A stretch of DNA of 64,000 nucleotides, taken from Hirundichthys speculiger. Taxonomy: Eukaryota > Chordata > Actinopteri > Beloniformes > Exocoetidae. The stretch is from NCBI GenBank assembly GCA_018398805.1, contig JAGFBZ010001924.1, positions 1-64,000 of the forward strand. Reading direction: 5' to 3'. Below the pieces are notes generated by a model. That model was not told where the DNA came from. It was given only the letters and a program-made list of their open reading frames with translations, and made no database searches. Numbering within the stretch: position 1 is the first letter of the stretch; every line of letters starts with the position of its first letter. The position numbers were made by a program, and so were the translations under genes. Positions 11,031 to 23,134 of this stretch are shown here, piece after piece.

Positions 11031-11762
11031 CAGGGGTGTCAGACTAATTTTCATTGAGGGCCACATCAGCATGATGGTTGCCATTGAAGGGCCAGATTGA
11101 CAGCATAAATGTAACAAAATGCAATATAAATCAAAATAAATTAAACTACACCTTGTTAAATAACGGTTTCCGTATTTATTATGTATTCAAGTGTCAAATA
11201 TCTAACTCATCATATTAAACTCAGGGTTTGTGGTTGTAAACCTGCTCTCGCGCAGGTGATGGTTAGAAGAGGAAGCGATTCTTTGTTTTTTTTGTAGGCT
11301 AAATTTAGCATACTTAGCTCCGTGTTTGCAGTCAAAACGCCGACGTAGATTATGCTCTTTCACGACTGATATCGCCTTATAACACAAAAGACAGGCCTAC
11401 TGTTTCTTCACCTTGAGGTACAAACTTGTATTCGTTTCCCCATCGTTCATGAAACTGGCTTCTTTTTATTGGACATGTTGAGGTTAATTTGTAGAGGTTT
11501 TTCTTAAGTTCGTCAGTTCTGAAAATTGTCTTGATGTCTTGCTCATGGTTATATACTGTTAATCGTTGTGGGGTAACGACGATATGCATTATGGGAAATG
11601 TAGTTTATCGTCAATATGCGCTTTAAAATGATGTGTAAACTTATTTTAAATCTTAAAATATTGCTTTTAATTTTAAGCTAATAATGCACAAGCTCTCGGT
11701 GGCCACATAAAATGACGTGACGGGCCACATTTGGTCCAGGGGCCTTGTATTTGACACATGTG
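11031..11762 (-). mobile_element. Non-autonomous hAT element with transposase remnant (copy 2)
   Basis: This is the same family and orientation as 3178-3923, starting CAGGGGTGTCAGACTAA. It is flanked by identical 8-bp atatatat at 11023-11030 and 11763-11770 (AT-rich, so less decisive). The minus strand at 11202-11387 encodes the same remnant, KAISVVKEHNLRRRFDCKHG. It lies in the 2.7 kb ephb1 intron between exons 8 and 9. Confidence 0.82.
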
Positions 11763-11912
11763 ATATATATTAATTGTTTTATAGCAGCATTAAATGTTGG
11801 TTATTTTTTTCTTTTAAAAAATTCCCCATACTTATATTTCGAAAGTTTATCCATTACATTATGACACTATTAGATTCCCATGACTCATTATATATTAAAA
11901 GATGAAAAAATA

Positions 11913-13210
11913 CAGTCGTGAGAACAGAAAGTACTTTCAGTTTACACTTACTCATCTCACACTTGCGTTTTTTAGCTTTTCCGACTCATCTCATAAAAAA
12001 AGAAAAATATCCTCTTGATCTTAACCAGGTCTTAAAATCCAACCTCAGATGAACAACACATGACATATTGCAGCATGTCTTCATATATTTACCAGAAAAC
12101 GATGCCAGACTGCAGAAGCAGCGTGTGAAATACTAAGTAAATCTCTACTGCTTACATAAGAATTACCAGAGTAAGCAGCAGCCTGGTGCTGCTCATTTAA
12201 AATCACTTGATTAACTGATCGGGGGGCATTTATGAGTGCCTCCATAAAAGCAGACGTTTTCGCAGTTTACTGCCTTATTATCTTACAGAGGCAACTGGTG
12301 CTGCTCATCTTGAAACGGATAATGTCTAAACATTTTAGCGTCCATCAGTCTGCAGTGAAGAAGATTATTCGCAAGTGAAAATTCTTCAGTGGCAGCCAAT
12401 TTGAACAGGAAACCAGACTGGAAGTCCCGTCAAAAGGTCATCCGAACGTCAGGCTGTGCAATGTTCAGAGGATTCACAGAAAAAAAAAAAAAAAAAAAAG
12501 CTCCATTTTATACTCAGCTCAGGCTTCAGTTAGCATGTCAAATGTCAAAGAATATGGCAGGGTATATCTAGCTAGAAAAAAGACAGGAAAATGATGGACT
12601 GTTTGAAAGGAGAAAACTTTTTCTCTCTCTAAAAAAAAAAACAACATTTTTGGACAGATGAGACCAAACACAACATGTCAACACAAACACCTCAGATGAA
12701 CTGTCAGGCACGGAGGTGGAGACATAATTATCTGGGCTTGTGTTGCACTCACAGAACCAGCGGACCTCGTTTTCATTTACCCCACAATGATCTTCTCTGC
12801 GTGATAAAGTACAATATTCCACAATCAAATGTGAGGCCATCTGTCTGACAGGTAGCATTTTGGTTGAAAACTGGATCACGCAGCATGACGGTGAAGAAAA
12901 TCAAGCTGTTACAAAGGCCCAGTTACAGTCCAGACTCCAACCTGACTGTAATTCAGTAGCAGGGATATAAATGAACGTCCAGACACCAAAACTGAACCAA
13001 CACTGTAAAAAAGAGTCAGTCAAAATACCTCTGCATATAAATACGGTTCTTCAAGCTACTGAATCTAATTTTTCACACACTGCTTCTGCATTTTCTGCAA
13101 ATAAATGACAGTATTTTTGCTCACCTTTTGGTTGTATTGACCCAATTCACGTCCGGATATTTAAAACCTTCCAACTGAAGGAAGGATGTACTTTCTTTTT
13201 CTCGTGACTG
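11913..13210 (+). mobile_element. Tc1-like transposon with both ends, decayed transposase
   Basis: The ends CAGTCGTGAGAACAGAAAGT and the complement of CTTTCTTTTTCTCGTGACTG form terminal inverted repeats. Each is flanked by TA (11911-11912 and 13211-13212), the Tc1/mariner target. Between them lies decayed plus-strand transposase, with recognisable parts near 12740 (region of ATTATCTGGGCTTGTGTTGC) and 12828 (TGTGAGGCCATCTGTCTGAC), full of stops, poly-A expansions and indels. It is 1,298 bp, near the usual length. Both ends and the TA flanks survive although the coding part is dead. Confidence 0.85.
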
Positions 13211-13358
13211 TACGCTTCCACGTAAGAATACGTTCACTTGAGACGCATCCCTAGGCTCACTTTAACCATCTCTGCTGGTTCAAACATGTTTCTGACGTGG
13301 TTATCTGTGTTTGTGTGTGCGATTGCATGTGTGTGTGTGTGTCTCTGCCGTGCAATAC

Positions 13359-13464
13359 CTGGTGCAGATGATGGCGATAGCTACCAGTGAGACGATGCAC
13401 ACTCCGCCTACTAAAGAACCTGCTATCAGGGTGAGCTGCTGTCCAAGCTCTGACTTATACTCAT
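13359..13464 (-). CDS. ephb1: ephb1 exon 8: transmembrane segment
   Basis: This 106-bp exon follows the acceptor CTCTGCAG. It encodes DEYKSELGQQLTLIAGSLVG, then GVCIVSLVAIAIICT before donor GTATTG. The hydrophobic run from LIAGS to IICT, about 23 residues, is the single membrane-spanning helix. YKSEL and LIAGS closely match EphB1. The codon at the junction is split after AG and completed by G of the next exon to give R. Confidence 0.95.
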
Positions 13465-13851
13465 CTGCAGAGGCACACACACACAATCCAGAAGACAAAT
13501 TGAAAAAAAAAAAAAAAAGGGATCTTGATATCTTACATTTCTCATATTTTTGTTGACTCTTGGGAGAAAAACTGAGCATTTCTGGAAGGCAAAATATATA
13601 CAACTAACATCTCCTGTAACAAAATATTATTTACAAGGCTCATTTTACATGACTGCGAGCACTCACGCACATGCTCAGACGCGCACACGCACACACTCAC
13701 TGAAATGCATAATGCAGGGAAGACTTTAATTACTTCCCAGCCAGATTGTAAATGTTGTGTAACCTCTCGCATTCCTTCTCTTTCATCTCCATCATAAAAC
13801 CTCCACTCACAAACACCTCCACACACTCCAGCGAGCCACCCACACGATTAC

Positions 13852-14017
13852 CGTCAGTGAGGGTTTGGAAGAGCATCTCTTTGCTGTAGGCTCCGTAGCC
13901 GGCCACAGTGCGGGCCCTCACCTGGACCACATAGCCGGTCCCAGGCCTCAGGCCCTCCAGAACCACATCAGGCGTACTGCTCTGGACCACTGAACTGTTC
14001 CACACTGATGACTGGGA
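13852..14017 (-). CDS. ephb1: ephb1 exon 7: second fibronectin III repeat, second half
   Basis: This exon encodes SQSSVWNSSVVQSSTPDVVL, then EGLRPGTGYVVQVRARTVAG and YGAYSKEMLFQTLTD, leaving in phase 1 at donor GTAATC. VVQVRARTVAGYG is nearly invariant in EphB receptors. Two acceptor AGs lie 6 bp apart (TCAG, then TCCCAG), so the exon may start at 14017 (166 bp) or 14011 (160 bp), which adds or drops S-Q without changing frame. Confidence 0.95.
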
Positions 14018-14084
14018 CTGAGGAGGAACGAGGAACACAGAGAGAAAAATATTTCAGTATCTCCTACGGGTATCTCCAACAAAG

Positions 14085-14545
14085 GGATTCTTTGGAATTA
14101 GCTTAAAATGTGATCTGGTGTCCATCTAAGCCACAATAATATACATACTATTATACATAATGTCCTTAAGCTCATAACATACAATTATAATTTTTAGACG
14201 AACCGTCTATAAATGGAGACAGTTTTGTGAGTGAATGCTGAGACAAGATGACTGCAAAGGCACAGCGCAGAATCCTCAATGAGGTGAAGAAAATCCCCGG
14301 AGTAACAGCAAAATGACATCTCTGTTCACGAGTCGACTACATGCTGGTTATGGAGAAGGCAGGGCGGCCATGACAGAGCGCCGAGGAGGACGCTGCTGCT
14401 GTCCAAGAAAAAAAAGGGAATCGCATTGCCAGGCGCCTGACGTTTGCCAAAGAGCACGTTGGTAAGTCGTGTTGCTGCTGGGAAAAATGTTCTTTGGTGT
14501 GATGAAACAAAAGATGAATTGTTCGTGATATATACAACACTTCTC
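14085..14545 (+). mobile_element. Tc1-like transposon fragment
   Basis: The segment GGAATTAGCTTAAAATGTGA and the following part near 14104-14160 match the subterminal sequence of the Tc1 family at 7060-9567. Bases 14240-14540 are decayed plus-strand transposase, including a piece reading RFAKEHV-like near 14440 and a DETK-like piece near 14505. Both termini are missing or unrecognisable. It lies just upstream of ephb1 exon 7, in the exon 6-7 intron. Confidence 0.6.
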
Positions 14546-14639
14546 TTTTCTTTCTGTATGTTTGAGGCCCGAGTTTCCTGAGTTGCATGCTGACTTGCAG
14601 TTCCCTCCTCTGTCCATCCCAGCGTTTACCTCCACCTGT

Positions 14640-14900
14640 GTCTGTAGATGTGTTCGGGGTGCCGGCTGGCGTGGTGATCTAGTCCTCTGACCATCTCACC
14701 TCAGTGCTGCTACCTGCATCTGTTTATATAGTCATTTCATTTAGTCATTTGTGTCTCTCCTCTCTCTGTCCTGTCTCCTCTCTCTTTTTCTTTCTTTACC
14801 CGGCTGATCTTCAGCAGGAAGGTTTCTCCCTCTGAAAGTGGAGTTTTTCGTTGCTACTGTTTGGCTTAAAGGGTTTTTTCCCCCCCGTGTTCTGGGGGTT
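14640..14900 (-). repeat. Teleost interspersed repeat, minus orientation
   Basis: This contains the complement of AGGAAGAAACC and ACCAGCCGGGTAAAGAAA-like sequence, shared in opposite orientation with 16280-16620. It resembles a common fish repeat ('AACAGTGGCAAGAAAAAAC... AGGAAGAAACCT'). Confidence 0.55.
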
Positions 14901-16279
14901 GTGGGGGTGGAATTTGACAGAAACAGCAGAAACTGCTTCTTAAATTGCATGATGGCATTTATTCACTCGTTAAGGCAAATGTGAGCTTTTAGTTGTAATT
15001 TTCAGAACAAAAAAATAAATGCTAAGTTATACAATTATAAAAACACAGAGTCTACTGAGGGTCCGAATCAGTTGCTGTAAATCCCAACGTGATATATTCT
15101 GTTTTTTAAAGTCTCTTTTTGCTCTCTGTTTTCATTTTCTTTTCCGGTGGCTGACAGTCTGCTACGTCTGGAACAAGCACTTTTATTTTTTTTATACGAG
15201 CCATCTCTCCATGTTGTCATGTTGAAACACCCTCTTCTTTTTTCTCCTCTTCCTCTTCTTCTTTATGATACCGTGTTTATCGTCTTCTTTTTTTTAATCG
15301 CAATTTCAAACGCTAACTTGAACTTTGCACTTAATGAGCTTTTCTCAAAAATTTCACAATTAAAGCTTCTTCTTTTTTTTTTTAAGAAATAAATGGTGCA
15401 TGCCCACTGAAATGCTCGGGGGCTCATAATTTGAAAAGGATGCGGATCGTGTTAAGTTCAGATCAACACTGAGATCACTGATCTCCAGCACTGAACCCCT
15501 GAATATCTGCCATGATTCTAGTTTCAGCCGTGGCTAGCATGGAGAGACGTCTAAAATCAGATCTCTTCACCGGGCTTTTTCAGGGTAAAAAGAGTACCGT
15601 ACGTTTTACAAGAAGAGATAGCATTTTAATGATAATAAATAAATAATTAAACAAGGATTTTGCAGCACACACTCTTGTTCCAAAGCAAAGAGCAGCATCC
15701 TGCTTCTGCTGCCGCCGCTGTGTCTTGGTATCTGGAAATGGTTTTCACTGTTTGAATTGTGAGGCTAAATTAGATTCAGGGTGGGCAGATGGTACTGCAA
15801 ATATGGCAACAGATATCCCCACACAACTTCTATTAGGTTTGCTGGGTTTTATATGAATGGATTTGATCAAGGGCCAGGAAACAGATTTGACTCATCAGGA
15901 ACAGTATGATCTGCTCGACTGCTGAACGAGGCTGTTGTCTTTACTCTCTGAAATTTAATTCCACAAAGAATTTTCACGGACATCTAAGGGAGTGAGGTTC
16001 ATTAAAGGTAGAGATAATTTCATCATGATGCAAACATTTTTGAGAGTTTTTCCACCACAAGAGATCTTGAGACAGAATATCAAGGTATATGGTAACGTTT
16101 GTGGTTTGTCTGTATGGTATTTCTTATTTTTTGCTTGAAGGTTATTTATTCCCTTTGCTTTCTCATCACTATGATTGTCTGCTCGATCAAATTTCTATTT
16201 CCTTAAATACAATTGGGATTAACTTAAAAGCAGAGTCTCCCATAATTGCAGTGGGTAGGGTCAGCATGACTAAATAAAA
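14901..16279. other. Intronic, nothing recognised
   Basis: T-rich tracts around 15100-15390 and otherwise unremarkable intron DNA of ephb1. Confidence 0.6.
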
Positions 16280-16620
16280 TTTAATTCAATTCCATTCATT
16301 TTTATTTATATAGCATATAACACAATGCAAAATGTCTCTAGGTGTTTACAGAGACGCAGAGGATGACCCTGAGCAAATATCATTAACTAAAAATTATAAT
16401 ATTAAATCCTAATCAAAGAAAAATGGCAAGTAAAAAAAACTTCCATTGCGAGAGAGGAAAAAAAAAAAACCTTTAAGCCAAACAGTGGCAAGAAAAAAAA
16501 AAACTCCACTTTAAGAGGAAGAAACCTCGAGCAGGACCTGGATCATAACGGGGGAGCTTCCTGCTGAAGACCAGCCGGGTAAAGAAAAAGAAAAGAGTTG
16601 GGAGATAGGACAGCTAAAGA
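16280..16620 (+). repeat. Teleost interspersed repeat, plus orientation
   Basis: It starts TTTTTATTTATATAGCATAT, continues with AAACAGTGGCAAGAAAAA and AGGAAGAAACCTCGAGCAGG, and ends in ACCAGCCGGGTAAAG. The same family is at 14640-14900 in reverse. The class is uncertain. Confidence 0.6.
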
Positions 16621-19600
16621 TAGCCCTCTTGTCCTACAATGACACCTTTTGATAAATTCTCTCTCAACCACTTTGGATCAGTCAAGTATGTTGCTGAAAA
16701 TGAAATATATGCATATTTTTCACAACAAAAGCCACTCTAAGGACAGAAGGGCTTCTATTCAACGAAACTCTTAAGAGATTTTTTTGGTCCTTAATTTTTC
16801 AACTACCTGGCACACACTGTTGTCTCTTTCTATAGTTGTAATTGACAAAAGCTGAAATATTTTTGACATAGCTAAGGTAGACTCAAGGTCTTGAGTTTAA
16901 TTTGACAAGTTTCTATTCTCAAACATCCTTCTCTCTTCCATGAGAAACACATTGAAGCTTGCCTTTTGCTACAGACAATTGTTTGCTGTGTCAGTTATTC
17001 CTGCTCCCCCCGCCCCGCCCCACCCCCCCATACCAATACAGATATTACATTACATTATTCTACATATGCTATTACATATTGTGTGCTGAGATGTGAGATG
17101 ATTGCTGAAAATTGGCACACTGACAGACACATACTTTATTTTACTTGGCAGACATTAATCTATACAATGTTTCAATCATTTAATGGCACATTTTGCTTTT
17201 CCTGACCTTCAAGGGTTCAAGATAGCCTTGAACTCTCATATACCCAGTTTACAGGCTGTCTGGCTGTCATTTTAAGAGGTTCACGACTGATAAAAGTCTT
17301 TTAGGAGCAGCCATACCAGGAGCATACAGATATATTTTTGCATTAACGACATCTGCAGATCGGTCCTCTAAACTCCAAGCCCAGATCAACCGAGCCCATG
17401 TATTTTTCCCCACTTGGGGTCATACCTGCCCCCCTTAGATGTGGTTCGGTTCAAAAAGAAACTTCCTCTGCTTTGCTATGGCGTGTGACTGGCAGTATGT
17501 GTCTGATTGGTTTAGAAAGGTCGCCGACAACAGCAGAGTGAGTGGGGAGCAGTGGGAGGGGAAGGCCTACAGTGGTGCCCACCACAACATAAACAAGGTC
17601 AAGTATTTTGGGTCTTTGAGTCACGATCACAGTGAAACACTAATATGTGTTATAGTGATACGATGAATTACAATGGATCAAAATTTGCAGAAATGACATT
17701 TGAATGTGGGACCTTAAATTAGTCAAAATGTTAAGAAGTAAAGTACAGTTAAAGTTCTTGTAAAATCAAAGAGACCGCTGGGAACACACTTGATTCGGAT
17801 CAGGGTAACATCATGGTCTGAGCTTGAATCTGTTCTTTTACAAAGTTCAAGTTACTCGACAACAAACCAGTTTGTAGCTTGACAGAGTGACGCCCTCTAC
17901 AGAAACATTCATATGTCAACATGACTAGTAGAGGTCGCATTAATGATAGTTCAACGTCACGAAAAGATGCTATGGTTTGTTTTTCTTTAATATTGAAATG
18001 TTTAACATGGATTGTCTTTGGCGAACTATTACATTTCTGCTTGAAAGGCTTTCAAAGCTTGCTTCTTCTTCTCCTGCCAGCAGCATCAGGCTACACGGGA
18101 GACTGGAAACCTCAGTTGTTTCAGAGGCAAGTCAAGATCCCTATTAGCTGATCAACACATATGCTGGGCGTTGGACCATTTCGTCTGTTGTCATTACTAT
18201 AAGTGTCTAGCAACGTCTTTCACGCTGATTAAACTACTCTTACAAGTGAGCATTAAAACCAACACATTGTGTACGTAATGATCTAAGGGGAGCATCCCAA
18301 ACTCCTACAACAAGACTGCTTTCTACATGTGCCACCTTCAGCTTTTCCTCTTTCAAAAACGCTCCTGTTCACCATCAATTATCATTTTCTTCCAGTTTCT
18401 CGGCCTCTCTCCAGCATTTAATCCCTCTCCCAGTCATTCGTTTGTCTTCTTCATCTCTGAGCTCACCCCTTGACCTATTCATCATTTCATGAATACACAA
18501 TGCACTCATAATGCATTTAATGAGCTATTACCAACAGAAACAAGTAAGCATGTGGACTTCTCCCCTCCTACTCTTTGCTGGTGAACTATAATCATTCTGT
18601 CTCATAAAGCCAAAGCCGTAGCCTTTAACCTCTATCTGCGCTCCCCTTCTATTCCTTCAAGCCTTGCTGTCTCTTGTCATTTTCTTTCAGATAACGAGGT
18701 TTTGCCGAGGTTATATCTAAATGGACGAAAGGGAACGACAGATATGCCGTGATGATGATGGCATGAGAGGAGGGGCAGGGAGATGAAAGGATGGAGGGAT
18801 GTGGAGGTCGACAGCAGAGCAAAGAGGAGTGGAAGAGAGATTACGGCGGTGACGAGGAAGACAGCTCAGAAGGGAGGGGAAGGTGAGGAACTGGTGGGTA
18901 GGTTGGGGGGGAAGAGGGGGGGGTTATGGGGTTATCAAGGGGGACATGGGGTTGAAGATGATTGAGTTTTTATGATATAAATATTCATAACCAATACCCA
19001 TCTTGCTCATGTCAGTCATTAACACCTTCCCTTGCAAACCTCCGTTTATATGAGCTTTCTCTTGCCGTTAATTGTTCTAACTGTCTTCGGCTCAAGACGT
19101 TTTGATGGACTGTTTCTATCAGTATAAAGCCCTGCTTTCTTTTAGGGTTTAATATAAAGTGCTGTGACCCAGGATTTACTTTACATATATTAACCAAATA
19201 ATTAGGACGTGAATCATCAACAATTATAGCATTAAAAACTCAGGGGAGTGTAAATAACATGTGGATGTGGCCACTAAAATGGGTATTGTGTGAGCAGGGG
19301 GGATTGGATTTTGGAGGTGTGTGTGTGTGGGGAGGTTGGGAGGTTGGGTCCATGCCTCCGAGGGTAAAGAGGTTAGGGGCCAGCCCATCTGTGAAGGCCT
19401 GGTAGCTGGAGATAAGTAGTGGGGGGGCAAAAAAAAAAAAAAAAAAAATCCTGCCCTTCTCTGCCATTTCAAATTTTCTACATTAAGACTCATTATCTAT
19501 AGAGTGGGAGTTAGGGAGGACGGGTTGAAGAGGGAATGGAGAAATTGATGGAAGGAAGGAAGGTGAAGAAAATGACAAAACTGCTAAAAAAAAAAAAAAA

Positions 19601-20663
19601 AAAAGGTGGTACAGCTGTCTAGTAAGAACAGCCTGTCATCTCTCAGCAGCACATAAAAACTGCTCCCAGAGGGACATCTACACTTAAAGCTAAGAGCTAA
19701 AATTATCCTTTATTTGGTTGAGAAAGTGAAACGCAGAATCTTAATTTACTCACATATCAGACATTAAAGCAAAAGTGGCAGAAAATGAGAGCGACTTCGC
19801 GGTGGAGTCAATGCCGTGATTCTGACGTGAGTTTTATCTGCGACTGTCAGACTCAGCGAGCTCACAATATCTCTCTCTCTCTGTCCTTAACTTATTCTAA
19901 TTTCTCTCTGAGTAGCAGAATCTCAACTCTCAGCGTGTTTTGGAGTGATCTCTTTTTCTGAGCCCGGGTGTGTGTGATGTGAGAGGCAGGGGCTTTCTTG
20001 AGCTGAGCTGCCACAGAGTATTTTTAGCTGTGGGAACTTTTCTTTTTTGGGAAGTTCTTCTGTAATGAACTGAACGGCTCTTTCAGGCTGCTGCAGGTCT
20101 GTGTTTCCAACTATGTCTAATTAGCGCTCGTATATTTGACAGAGCGATGTCTCTCCTGTCTGCTTTTGCGCAGCAGAGCTGCAGGTCTAAGTGTGGCAGG
20201 TGGGATCAGCTAAAACACACCGACGAAGAGCGGCAAAGACAGAGAAGACGGGGTGACGCTGCGCTGCTGCTGCATTTACAGAAAAATCAGATGACGTCAT
20301 CATGTAAAGGTGACTGCCTGTTTGTGTCTATGTTAGAAAGAAACAGATATAAACACCTGTTGTCCTTGTAGTAAATAACCCACACATTATGTTTTACTTA
20401 ATGTGTGGCACGTTTTGCAAATGGCTTCTACAAGTCTACAGAGCACATGTGGACTGGTCGGGCAAACTCCCATGATCCTTCTTGTACCTTACAATGGTAA
20501 AAAGCTGGTCTTGGGAGACTGAGGAGTATGAAGCCCCTACAGCTGGAACGCACCCTCAGTTTCCCTCCTAAAGAAGGGGGACTGCTCCCCCCCAGTCTCC
20601 CAATCAGGAGCCACTTCCCTTGATGTGACGTTGTGTGTTGAACTGGACCTACAACATCTACAT
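16621..20663. other. Intronic, few features
   Basis: No gene or clear transposon. It holds a G-rich tract (18905-18951), poly-A runs near 19431 and 19587, and a CRE palindrome TGACGTCA at 20292-20299. Confidence 0.55.
18905..18951 (+). repeat. G-run cluster, potential G-quadruplex
   Basis: Five G-runs of 7, 8, 4, 5 and 4 bases are separated by 4- to 7-base loops on the plus strand. This exceeds the minimum pattern of four runs of at least three G. Ephb1 RNA is transcribed from the other strand, so the G-rich strand is the non-template-complement (C-rich in the transcript). Confidence 0.8.
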
Positions 20664-20886
20664 CAGGGGTCTCCTAAGTCGGCCCTCGAGGACCGGTGTC
20701 CTGCAGGTTTGAGATGTTTCCCTCCTGCACATCCTGATACAAGTGACTGTGTCATTAACAGACATGTGCTGACCTTTATGACAAGATGATGATGGCCATT
20801 AATGAGGATCAGGTGTGTTAAAAACCAGGGAAATATGGAAAACCTGCAGGACACCGACCCTCAAGGACCAACTTTGGAGGCTCCTG
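20664..20886. mobile_element. hAT-type MITE
   Basis: It begins CAGGGGTCTCCTAAGTCGGC and ends TTTGGAGGCTCCTG, with internal GGACCGGTGTCCTGCAGG mirrored by CCTGCAGGACACCGACCC. The flanks atctacat and aactagat agree at 6 of 8 bases. This is a very common teleost family as I recall. Confidence 0.75.
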
Positions 20887-22309
20887 AACTAGATCCTTGA
20901 GGAACTAAAGCTCTATCTCTGTAGCCATGTCGCTGTAGAGCTTGTCCCTGCACACAACAGCTGGACCAGTCAACTTTACACACGCTTTTAGCCCAACACA
21001 TTACATCCCTGACAGGTGCTGATGATATTACTAGGGTAAATATATTTGATCTGTAGTATTAAAGTTGAACTAACAAATAAAACCTGTTTTATAATACTAG
21101 TTATGTAATGACAGTGACGCTGTTTCTTGTGCTTTCTGATTTCCGTCGCAGTAACGTAGTTTACGTTTGGATGCTGCATGCTCACCATTCATATCAGCTG
21201 TAAATTATTTTAACAACGAATCCAGAATATTACATTAACTTATCTTATATGTTGCATGTTTTTTGGAAGGTATCACAGTGAATATATACATTAATTCAAC
21301 TTTCAAAGTTTTTTTTATCTTTATTGAAAGAAATCATTGAAGTAGTCCTCACAAATAAAAGTAAAAAAAATGTTTTTTGTTTTTTTTTATTTCGATGAGC
21401 ATGTTTGCTTTTGATCAAAAAAATATTTGCATTCATGTGTGTATGATTAAGTTACACAAATGTTAATTCTCATATATTCCCATAATGCCCATGGGAAGAA
21501 TTTCCCAGTTTATCTTTCCATAGAGGGTTTTTGAAAAGGAATTGTCAGGTGGCAGTGACATCACAAACTCAGATCACAGATGAATTATCCAGCTTTTCCA
21601 TCTCGATCCACTCATCCCCACTTCATGGTGTATTGTCTGTATGTTGAAAGTGGGTAGTGCAAAGCTGTAACCAAATATAAAAAGAAGCACTTCTCGCAGA
21701 AGGAGGCTGGAGTGGACAAGCTCACTCAAAGCGCTGGTTCAAACGGAGCTTCAGAAGAAATGGATGAAAAGTGTGTTTTTCCACAGAGCCTCCTCGGGGA
21801 GGGTTTTCACTTTTGCGTTCCGCCACATAACCTTTCCAGTCGCCTGCAACACAGAGGGACTCTTTCACACCTGACAAACACCTGGCTTTCATGTGTCACA
21901 AGCAGGAAAAAAAAAAATCTCGTTTGCTGTTTACTGTCAAAGACGTCAGCAAGAGACGGCTCCAATCCGAACCGTCTCTCCTCCGCAGACGTGACACCTA
22001 ATCTGCATGAGGAGATTATCAATAGGTTTAAAAGCTGAAAATACCTACATGAGTTATGAAAGTTCACTGAGTCCATGTTGTGAAGAGAAAGAAAATTCAG
22101 TACAAGCAAAAACTACTTTCTCCAGTCTTCTAAAAAGGACAGGAGGATGATGGGGAATGTGGGCTGTGGATAAGAAGGCGTGGGTTTCATTTGGTGTGTC
22201 TTACAGGATCCTGGTAGGTCGCCAGTGAAGTGTTTTTGCAGCTGTTAGCTTAGCTCAACCTCAGAAAAGATAAGGACAGTCTTACAGTAACTTTGGAAAA
22301 GAAAAATAT

Positions 22310-22312
<3 letters not shown>
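20887..22312. other. Intronic, nothing recognised except a shared repeat
   Basis: Bases 21556-21690 resemble 4374-4513, both ending in AAAGTGGGTAG and CAAAGCTGTAAC. Nothing else is recognised. Confidence 0.5.
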
Positions 22313-22391
<79 letters not shown>

Positions 22392-22418
22392 CTATATATA
22401 TATATAGATATATATATA
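22313..22418. repeat. (TA)n(CA)n(TA)n compound microsatellite
   Basis: A TA run from about 22313 to 22346 is followed by a CA run to 22375 and a further TA run, which abuts a hAT element. Confidence 0.95.
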
Positions 22419-23134
22419 GGACTGGGCAATATAACGCGTTATAATTGCATTAACTCATTAATTTAATAATGCCGACATTTATTTTATCACATTTTATGGC
22501 AACAAAAGCATGTTTCTCACATCGCTTTTGTTTTGAAAAGTCTGTTACTGGCTGCTGTAGAACCGGAAGAGAATTGACGGAAAAACATGCAGAAAAGCTA
22601 AAACAGACATGGAGAACGGTGAAAGTTACTGAACTTTCACATGGACATTTTCATTTTAAAGTTCTCCCAGACAGTGGATTCGAACAGAAACAAGGTTATT
22701 TGTAACCACTGCTGCCAAGTTGAAACTCCTCCTTAAAAGTTTCTGCTGTTACCTCAGAAATGACCTGCTTTTAATGTTCTGATTATGGCTCAGGATTTTG
22801 TTGGTAGACTTTTTTTTTTTTCATAAAAAACAGGATGACATTAATACCCTGGCAGTGGCAACAAGCTTTATTTTATTTATTTTATTTTATTTTTAAGATG
22901 AAATTTACACTAAATATGTGTTACTAACAAGTGCTGATGTTTAAAGTGTTTGAAACAACAAATGTTATAGCACTGTAGTTCATATGGCAGCAGAACATTT
23001 AAATAAAAGTGCACTTTAAAACTACTTTTGAATTTATTATTTGATTTTGCGTATACAATGTGATTAATCGTGATTAAATAGGAAAATCATTCGATTAATC
23101 ACAATTAAAAATGTTAATTCCTTGCCCAGCCCTA
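22417..23134 (-). mobile_element. Non-autonomous hAT element, TAGGGCTGGGCAA family (copy 1, shortened)
   Basis: The ends are TAGGACTGGGCAATATAACG and TTGCCCAGCCCTA. The left end matches the right end of the copies at 32837-33966 and 49124-50230, so it is in the opposite orientation. The target duplication cannot be read because the left flank is a TA microsatellite. At 718 bp it is about 400 bp shorter than the others. Confidence 0.75.
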
